Assembly (NCBI GenBank): GCA_035506135.1
Contig: DATJPY010000018.1
Coordinates: 1-17,188, forward strand
Reading direction: 5' to 3'
From: DATJPY01 sp035506135
Lineage (GTDB): Bacteria; Myxococcota_A; UBA9160; PR03
DNA: 17,188 bases
Part shown: positions 11,521 to 17,188 of the stretch, piece by piece
How positions within the stretch are numbered: the stretch's first letter is position 1
Layout of the letters: every line of letters starts with the position of its first letter
The notes under the pieces: model-generated
The model's input: the letters and a program-made list of their open reading frames with translations, nothing else
Database searches by the model: none
Told to the model about the DNA's origin: nothing
Program-made: the position numbers and the translations under genes

Positions 11521-12579
11521 TCAGCGCGCGCTGACGGCCGGGGACGCCACCCGCAGATCGTCGATCACCCGCCGCACGCCGTCCGTGCTGCGAGCCACGG
11601 TGAGCGCCGCGACCTGATCGCCGCGCGTATCGACGGTGCCGGTCAGCCGGGCCACCCCGTCGCGCACCTCGACGCTCACGCTGTCGAGGGCACCGCGCTC
11701 CTTGAAGCGATCCTGGATCGCCTTGGTCAGATCCGAGTCGCTCTTCTTCACGGCCTTCTGGTCGGCCTTGGCGACGACCTGGAGATCGTTCACGACGTTC
11801 CGCACGCCGCCGACCTTGCGCGCCTCCTCGGCGGCCTTCATCTTGGCCTCCTGCGAGTCGACCATGCCGAAGAGCGTCACGACCCGGTCCTGTGTATCGA
11901 CGTTGATGTCGAAGGCCGGCGTCTCGGGATTGGCGATGAGGCGCATCTTGGTGGCCGTCGTGATCCACGCGTCGCGAGCCGACGAGTGCTGGTAGGTCGC
12001 CTCGTCGTAGCCGCCCTCGCGCCAGATCTCGGCGTCCTGCATCGTGTCGGGGCTCTTGATCTCGCTCGCCACGCGCCGCACGCCGGCGACGCCGGCGGCG
12101 TCTGAGACGGCGCGGTAGGCGTCGCTGAGCGTCTTCGCGTCCCCGGAGAGCAAAACGACACCGGAGGTCACCGACTGCACGGAGATCCGGCTGTCGCCCA
12201 GCGACGGGTCGGCCTTCAGCGCGGCCGACACCTGGTCCTTCAGGCGGTCGTCCGAGACGTTGGTGACCTGACGCGCCTGGGCCGGGACCACCTGGAGCAG
12301 GTTGCGCACCTCGCGGACGCCACTCACCTGGCCTGCGAGCTCGCCGGCCTTCAGCTTCTCCTCGCTCGACGCGACGGCCCCGTACAGCGTCACGCGACCG
12401 TCGACCGTGTCGACGCTGACGTGGCGGGAGGTCATGCCCTCTCCGGTCAGCAGGGAGATCTTGACCTTGGTCGTGATCCAGGCGTCGGGTACGGATGCGG
12501 CGAGCGCCGGCCCGGCGAGGGTCATTGCGATCGCCGCGGCGAGCGCCGTGCGGGTCACTCGTTCGAGTCGGGACTGCAT
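11521..12579 (-). CDS. Periplasmic protein with four BON domains (OsmY-like)
   Basis: A 352-aa exported protein. The start is ATG 12579 with AAGGAGG upstream. The signal peptide (1-28) ends TLAGPALAA. Four BON domains follow: about 32-99 (DAWITTKVKISLL...VTLYGAV), 109-176 (DDRLKDQVSAALK...VVLLSGDA), 203-270 (DAWITTATKMRLI...VTLFGMV) and 281-345 (SDLTKAIQDRFKE...ARLTGTV). BON1 and BON3 resemble each other most, as do BON2 and BON4, suggesting duplication of a two-BON unit; a non-BON linker lies at 177-202. BON domains bind membranes or phospholipid; E. coli OsmY has two and is osmotically induced. This one has a perfect sigma-54 promoter and lies directly downstream of the NtrC-type activator gene. 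Confidence 0.93.
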   Translation of the reverse strand: MQSRLERVTRTALAAAIAMTLAGPALAASVPDAWITTKVKISLLTGEGMTSRHVSVDTVDGRVTLYGAVASSEEKLKAGELAGQVSGVREVRNLLQVVPAQARQVTNVSDDRLKDQVSAALKADPSLGDSRISVQSVTSGVVLLSGDAKTLSDAYRAVSDAAGVAGVRRVASEIKSPDTMQDAEIWREGGYDEATYQHSSARDAWITTATKMRLIANPETPAFDINVDTQDRVVTLFGMVDSQEAKMKAAEEARKVGGVRNVVNDLQVVAKADQKAVKKSDSDLTKAIQDRFKERGALDSVSVEVRDGVARLTGTVDTRGDQVAALTVARSTDGVRRVIDDLRVASPAVSAR

Positions 12580-12614
12580 CGTTGCTTCCTCCTTGGAATG
12601 CACTCCGGGAGAGA

Positions 12615-12629
12615 GCAAGCGATGTGCCA
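12615..12629 (-). promoter_or_regulatory. Sigma-54 promoter of the four-BON gene
   Basis: The minus strand reads TGGCAC-ATCGC-TTGCT, a full consensus match. The predicted start is near 12603, 24 nt before the ATG at 12579, with AAGGAGG in the leader. It lies in the 129-nt gap after the NtrC-type gene. Confidence 0.88.
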
Positions 12630-12686
12630 CCTCGCCGCGCGCCTCGCCGTGCGGCACGGCGCAGTTCCGTGTCGGATCGGCCGGGG

Positions 12687-12702
12687 AAATTGTGCAAACG
12701 CG
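12687..12702. promoter_or_regulatory. Possible upstream activator site for the BON promoter
   Basis: AATTGTGCAAACGCG contains the dyad TTGTGCAA and the downstream CG seen in other copies. It sits between the activator gene stop and the BON promoter, with its centre about 64 bp from the -24 element. Confidence 0.45.
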
Positions 12703-12708
12703 CGAGCT

Positions 12709-14120
<1,412 letters not shown>

Positions 14121-14124
<4 letters not shown>

Positions 14125-14540
14125 CGCGCCACCTCGTTCATGTCGAGCCAGTAGCGCACGGTGTCGACCAGATATTCGCCCGGGGCCCACGGGTTGAGCT
14201 GCTTCACCACGAAGCTGTTGGCCCCGAGCTCGTAGCAATCGCGCACATCGCTCTGAGAATCCGAAGAGCTCACGACGACCACAGGGATGTGTCGGGTCTC
14301 CCGGCGGCTGCGCAGCTCGCGCAACGCCGTGCGACCGTCGAGCCGCGGCATCTTCAGGTCGAGCAGGATGACCTTCGGTACGGTCGGCCGGACGCCGGCG
14401 GCGAGGTAGTCGAGCAGCTCGGCGCCGTCCCGGAGCACGCGGACGCGCTCCGCGAGCGCGTGGCGGCGGAAGGCGCGCAGCGCCACCGCGACGTCGTTGG
14501 GGTCGTCCTCGACGAGCAGGATCTCAGCTCGGTCGGCCAT
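14121..14540 (-). CDS. Single-domain CheY-like response regulator (Rcp1-type)
   Basis: A 139-aa receiver with no output domain. The acidic pocket is Glu11-Asp12-Asp13 in LLVEDDPND; phosphoacceptor Asp61 is in ILLDLKMPRLDG; the Ser/Thr position is in VVVVSSSDS; Lys113 is in FVVKQ, lacking the usual proline after it. The sequence is of the Rcp1 kind that partners phytochrome-like histidine kinases. Start ATG 14540 overlaps the kinase 3' end by 17 nt, and the stop overlaps the NtrC-type ATG, so all three genes are translationally coupled. A receiver between a kinase and an NtrC-type regulator may act as a phosphate sink or relay; that is inference. Confidence 0.93.
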
Positions 14541-16194
14541 CGTGTCCGCTCTCCGCCGGCGGCAGCGAGAAGTAGAACGTCGCGCCCTTCCCGACGGCCG
14601 CCTGCGCCCAGACCCGTCCCCCGTTGCGCCGCACCATCCGCGCGACGATGGCGAGCCCGACGCCGTGGCCTTCGTACTGGTCGGACGGGTGAAGCCGCTC
14701 GAAGACCTTGAACAGCTTGTCCGCGAATCGCATGTCGAAGCCGACGCCCTCGTCGCGGACGAAGTAGATCACCTCGTTGCCCTCGGCGCTGCCGCCGACC
14801 TCGACGCGCGGCGCCGCGGCGCCCTCGGTGAACTTGCAGGCATTCCCGATCAGGTTCGAGAAGACGCAGCGAATCATGCTCTCGTCGGCGAAGGCGTCGG
14901 GAAGCTCGCCGATGCGGATCGCGCACTTGAGATGGGGCGCCGAGGCCGAGAGCTCGTCGCAGACGTCCTCGACCAGCCGCCGCATCTCGAGCCTGGTCTT
15001 CTGAAGCTCCATGCGCCCGCTGCGCGAGTAGGCGAGCAGCGCATCCATCATCGACACCGCCGCCGCGGCGCTCCCGACGATCCGCTGCAGGTGCTCCCGG
15101 CCGATCGCGTCGACGCGATCGCCGTAGTCCTCGCTCAGGATCGCGGCGAAGTTGACGACGGCGCCGAGCGGCCCTCGCAGGTCGTGCGACACCGAGTAGT
15201 TGAAGGTCTCGAGCTCCGCGATGGTCTCCTGCAGCTCGGAGGTGCGGTCCCTGACACGAACCTCGAGCGCCTCGCTGAGCTCGCGGAGCTCGCCCTCGCC
15301 GCGGCGCGTGTCGAGGAGCTGCTGCGAGAGCGCGGCGTTGGCGAGGTGGAGCGCGCTCGCGCGCCGCCAGGCGAGCGTTCCGAAGTGCACCGCCGCCGCG
15401 ACCAGTGCGGACGCCACCAGACCCGGCACCAGGATCCAGTAGCTGGGCAGATCGAGCATCCCGGTGAGCTCGGAGGTCGGCCACGCCGATAGCGACCACG
15501 GGCTCCCGTTGCGCACCGTCACGGGCGCGGACCTGCGCAGGCGCTGCAGCTCCTGCTTCGGATCGGAGGGCGCTCGCCGGTAGAGCTCCTCGCCATCGGC
15601 CGACACGGCGAGGGCGTAGCCGAGCGCGCGCACGTCGAGGATCTTGGCGAGCGCGCTCTCGAGGTCGATCAGCGCGAAGACGACGCGCTTGTCCTTCGGG
15701 CTGTCGGAGGCGCGCACCTGGATGGCCAGCACGTGCCGCCCATCGGCCGTTCGCAGGGGACCGAGCAGGGCTTCCCCGCTCGCGTCCGCGAGCTGGTGGC
15801 GCACGTCAGGCAGCAGCTCGCCGACGAGCCGCTTGCCTTCCGGCGTGCCGACCATCGCCCAGCTCGGGTCCGCGAAGAAGAGCGCCATGGTCGCCGGGTT
15901 CTCGTGCAGGAAGACTTGGGCGGCCTCCTGCCAGCGCTCGGGATCGAGGCCGGCCGGCGCGCTGCCCCAGAGCTTCGCTCGCCGGTCCACGGTGTCATAG
16001 AGACGCCCGATCTCGGTCGAGACCGCCGCACCCAGCGCTTCCGCGTAGAGTCGGGTCGAACGCTCGACGTCCGCCTCGCGCGCGCGGCGCACGTTCTGAC
16101 CGACCAGCACCGAGACGGCGACTCCGAGAAGGACGATCACCGCCAACGCCGCTGGACCGAGCCCCTCCACGACAGGCTCCGGGACGCTCTGCAT
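14524..16194 (-). CDS. Membrane sensor histidine kinase of the cassette
   Basis: A 556-aa kinase. TM1 is about 13-34, followed by a periplasmic sensor of about 215 residues (35-250) with no domain I can name, then TM2 about 252-274 and a coiled-coil (280-330). The dimerisation domain has phosphoacceptor His337 in SVSHDLRGPL. HATPase has an N-box around Asn451 (NLIGNACKF), G1 DEGVGFD (481-487) and G2 GHGVGLA (509-515). The kinase half resembles bacteriophytochrome-type kinases that pair with Rcp1-like receivers, matching its neighbour. ATG 16194 has GGCAGGA immediately upstream; a TTG at 16218 in frame is an alternative. The leader from the sigma-54-like site at 16298-16312 would be about 92 nt and includes the dyad at 16201-16221. 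Confidence 0.92.
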   Translation of the reverse strand: MQSVPEPVVEGLGPAALAVIVLLGVAVSVLVGQNVRRAREADVERSTRLYAEALGAAVSTEIGRLYDTVDRRAKLWGSAPAGLDPERWQEAAQVFLHENPATMALFFADPSWAMVGTPEGKRLVGELLPDVRHQLADASGEALLGPLRTADGRHVLAIQVRASDSPKDKRVVFALIDLESALAKILDVRALGYALAVSADGEELYRRAPSDPKQELQRLRRSAPVTVRNGSPWSLSAWPTSELTGMLDLPSYWILVPGLVASALVAAAVHFGTLAWRRASALHLANAALSQQLLDTRRGEGELRELSEALEVRVRDRTSELQETIAELETFNYSVSHDLRGPLGAVVNFAAILSEDYGDRVDAIGREHLQRIVGSAAAAVSMMDALLAYSRSGRMELQKTRLEMRRLVEDVCDELSASAPHLKCAIRIGELPDAFADESMIRCVFSNLIGNACKFTEGAAAPRVEVGGSAEGNEVIYFVRDEGVGFDMRFADKLFKVFERLHPSDQYEGHGVGLAIVARMVRRNGGRVWAQAAVGKGATFYFSLPPAESGHDGRPS

Positions 16195-16200
16195 TCCTGC

Positions 16201-16221
16201 CGATTGTAGATTCTGCAATCG
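16201..16221. promoter_or_regulatory. Inverted repeat in the leader of the sensor-kinase operon
   Basis: Arms CGATTGTAGA and TCTGCAATCG flank one central base, with one mismatch in ten pairs. It contains TTGTAGA as in other copies of the window's dyad, but lies downstream of the predicted start at 16286 and just before the ATG at 16194. A negative autoregulatory operator or an RNA structure is possible. Confidence 0.45.
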
Positions 16222-16297
16222 CCCCGTGCCTACCCCGCGTTCGGCGGCGCTTCTGGTGTGCCGCCAGGCAGTCCAGAGCTGCCGGCAGGCGAAAAAA

Positions 16298-16312
16298 GCA
16301 AGGGACGTGCCG
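16298..16312 (-). promoter_or_regulatory. Sigma-54-like promoter of the kinase-receiver-activator operon
   Basis: The minus strand reads CGGCAC-GTCCC-TTGCT followed by a T run. The -12 is perfect; -24 has C for T. The predicted start is near 16286, about 92 nt before the ATG at 16194. It lies directly after the stop codon of the 73-aa gene. Confidence 0.6.
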
Positions 16313-16320
16313 GGTTGTCA

Positions 16321-16542
16321 CTACGCTTCGGGGGCGCTCGGGTCGCGGCTCTCCTCCCCATCCCAAGAGGCCGCGGCCGACATCCAGATGGCGATCGCCG
16401 CACCCAGCGCGAGGCCCAGTCCGAATGCGCCCAGCAGCCGGAGCCGGGCGGTCCGGGAGACCTCGGCGACCCGCTGCACGCCCATCGCGCCGAGCGCGCG
16501 GTCCGCGCTCGGAATCCGATCGACCCACTCTGCCACGCTCAT
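16321..16542 (-). CDS. Small single-helix membrane protein, 73 aa
   Basis: The start is ATG 16542 with GGGAGG 5 nt upstream; the ATG overlaps the previous gene stop as ATGA. The protein is an N-terminal amphipathic segment (MSVAEWVDRIPSADRALGAM), then a hydrophobic stretch LLGAFGLGLALGAAIAIW (about 41-58) and an acidic tail ending EESRDPSAPEA. It is the last of four small membrane genes on this strand. Such small helix-plus-anchor proteins recall the YqjD/YqjE/ElaB-type envelope proteins. No specific family is recognised. Confidence 0.75.
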   Translation of the reverse strand: MSVAEWVDRIPSADRALGAMGVQRVAEVSRTARLRLLGAFGLGLALGAAIAIWMSAAASWDGEESRDPSAPEA

Positions 16543-16781
16543 GTCGACCTCCCACCCGCCACGTCCCCGCTCGAGGAGCCGGCGGCAAAGCGATTGCGGA
16601 CGGCGCCCTCGACGGCGGACGCCGCCGCCGCGCGCGCAGCGAGCCCGCCCACTGCGACGAGCGCGCGGAGTGGCAGGGCTCGACCCAGCATCCATCCGAC
16701 GCCGACGCACGCCGCCATCGTCAGGTACGGGCGGTCGTGCATCTGCTGGCGGAGATCCGCCCCGAAGCGCTGCAGCGTCAT
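16539..16781 (-). CDS. Small membrane-anchored protein, 80 aa
   Basis: The start is ATG 16781; the previous gene stops at 16790, 8 nt upstream, and GAGAAG lies in between. Short basic helix MTLQRFGADLRQQMHDRPYL, then hydrophobic TMAACVGVGWMLGRALPLRA and LVAVGGLAARAAAASAVEGA. The pattern 'RPxxxxxxxxxxGxxLGR' is shared with the two upstream genes. The gene is translationally coupled to the next one by a 4-nt overlap. Probably an inner-membrane tail-anchored protein of the DUF883/YqjD type. Function unknown. Confidence 0.7.
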   Translation of the reverse strand: MTLQRFGADLRQQMHDRPYLTMAACVGVGWMLGRALPLRALVAVGGLAARAAAASAVEGAVRNRFAAGSSSGDVAGGRST

Positions 16782-16789
16782 GTCACTTC

Positions 16790-16978
16790 TCAGCGCCGCG
16801 CCAGCAGCCGGCCGAGCACGTAGCCGACCGCCACCGCCACGCCGACGGCCACCATCGGCCGCGCCTGCACCAGCCGGCGCAGCCGCACGTCGAGCTCCTC
16901 GACCTCGCTCCGCATCCGATCGAGCTGCTCCTCGAGCTCCGGTCCGTCGTGTCGCCGAGTGCTCATCGGTTCGCTCAT
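16790..16978 (-). CDS. DUF883/ElaB-like tail-anchored protein, 62 aa
   Basis: The start is ATG 16978 with GAGGAG 6 nt upstream (a second Met at residue 5 is possible). There is an N-terminal charged coiled-coil (ELEEQLDRMRSEVEELDVRL), then RPMVAVGVAVAVGYVLGRLL ending ARR. That is the architecture and C-terminal motif of DUF883/ElaB/YqjD proteins: a soluble coiled-coil held to the inner membrane by a glycine-rich C-terminal helix. E. coli members bind ribosomes and are stress-induced; that role is known for the family and not shown here. Confidence 0.82.
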   Translation of the reverse strand: MSEPMSTRRHDGPELEEQLDRMRSEVEELDVRLRRLVQARPMVAVGVAVAVGYVLGRLLARR

Positions 16979-17008
16979 CTCCCGTCTCCTCTTTCGGATC
17001 GCCGCGCG

Positions 17009-17188
17009 TCATCGCGGCCTTCCGAGCCATACGCCGAGTACCGTCGCCCCGAGCAGCCAGGCGATCGGGTGCGCGCGAATGCGCCGTCGCAGATCGAGCC
17101 CGGCGCGCGCACGCGCGCCCAGATCCTCCAGCAGCTCCGCCAGCTCCTCGCGCTCGCGGACGAGCCGCGCCTCGACGAGCTCGCGCGA
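17009..17188 (-). CDS. C-terminal part of a small tail-anchored protein (partial)
   Basis: The open frame enters from the right edge and ends at TGA 17009-17011; 59 residues are visible. They are a charged helix (ELVEARLVREREELAELLED then LGARARAGLDLRRRIRAH) and a C-terminal hydrophobic stretch PIAWLLGATVLGVWLGRPR. The organisation repeats that of the two genes downstream. The gap to the next start is 30 nt, so it is probably the same operon. Confidence 0.7.
   Translation of the reverse strand, partial: SRELVEARLVREREELAELLEDLGARARAGLDLRRRIRAHPIAWLLGATVLGVWLGRPR

Noticed and set aside
12646..12660. Short inverted repeat GCCGTG/CACGGC
   Set aside because: Short GC arms with no T run, expected by chance at this base composition; it does not match the TTGTA-type dyads.

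Overview
This is a GC-rich window that reads as a bacterial chromosome with nearly every base assigned. The gene content is PEP-CTERM-type C-termini, a sigma-54 activator, many sensor kinases and small envelope/stress proteins. It suggests a free-living, didermic, probably uncultivated proteobacterium-like lineage (Deltaproteobacteria sensu lato or Myxococcota-like). The lineage is inferred; no rRNA or other phylogenetic marker is present. There is no tRNA, IS element, CRISPR array or phage gene.

Layout. 1-1471 (minus): the 5' end of a secreted protein, then a large beta-helix exported protein with a PEP-CTERM-like tail. 1576-2599 (minus): a small operon of a 58-aa protein, a lipase-like alpha/beta hydrolase and a 49-aa basic protein. 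A divergent low-affinity iron permease-family protein follows at 2785-3207 (plus). 3223-5049: a 96-aa protein, a membrane protein that appears to lack its N-terminus, a four-cysteine small protein and a cysteine-rich zinc-ribbon protein with a membrane tail. 5048-6763 (plus): an AI-2E family transporter with a large C-terminal extension. 6861-7356 (minus): DUF1328 and CsbD-like genes. 7430-9748 (minus): a hybrid CHASE3/PAS histidine kinase. 9910-11441: two further PEP-CTERM proteins (one per strand) flanking a 49-aa gene. 11521-12579 (minus): a four-BON-domain periplasmic protein. 12709-16194 (minus): a translationally coupled histidine kinase, single-domain response regulator and NtrC-class sigma-54 activator. 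16321-17188 (minus): four small membrane-anchored proteins, the first running off the window.

The main observation is regulatory. Twelve sites match or nearly match the sigma-54 -24/-12 consensus (TGGCAC, 5 nt, TTGC). They sit immediately upstream of small stress/envelope genes, on both strands, and in most cases the predicted transcription start falls 14-30 nt before a start codon preceded by a strong Shine-Dalgarno. Many are accompanied, about 50-85 bp upstream of the -24 element, by a related dyad (best copy CGCTTTGTACAAAGCG at 7451-7466). The measured spacings cluster near 51, 61-64, 72 and 84 bp, i.e. roughly one helical turn apart. The same window encodes a kinase/receiver/NtrC-type activator cassette with its own probable sigma-54 promoter. 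My inference is that this is a compact sigma-54 regulon: a sensor cassette (12709-16194) that may activate envelope-stress genes (CsbD, DUF1328, four-BON protein, lipase, AI-2E-type exporter, zinc-ribbon protein, at least one PEP-CTERM protein). Sigma-54/PrsK-PrsR control of PEP-CTERM genes is known in other bacteria. The wider membership and the dyad seen here are what deserve a check.
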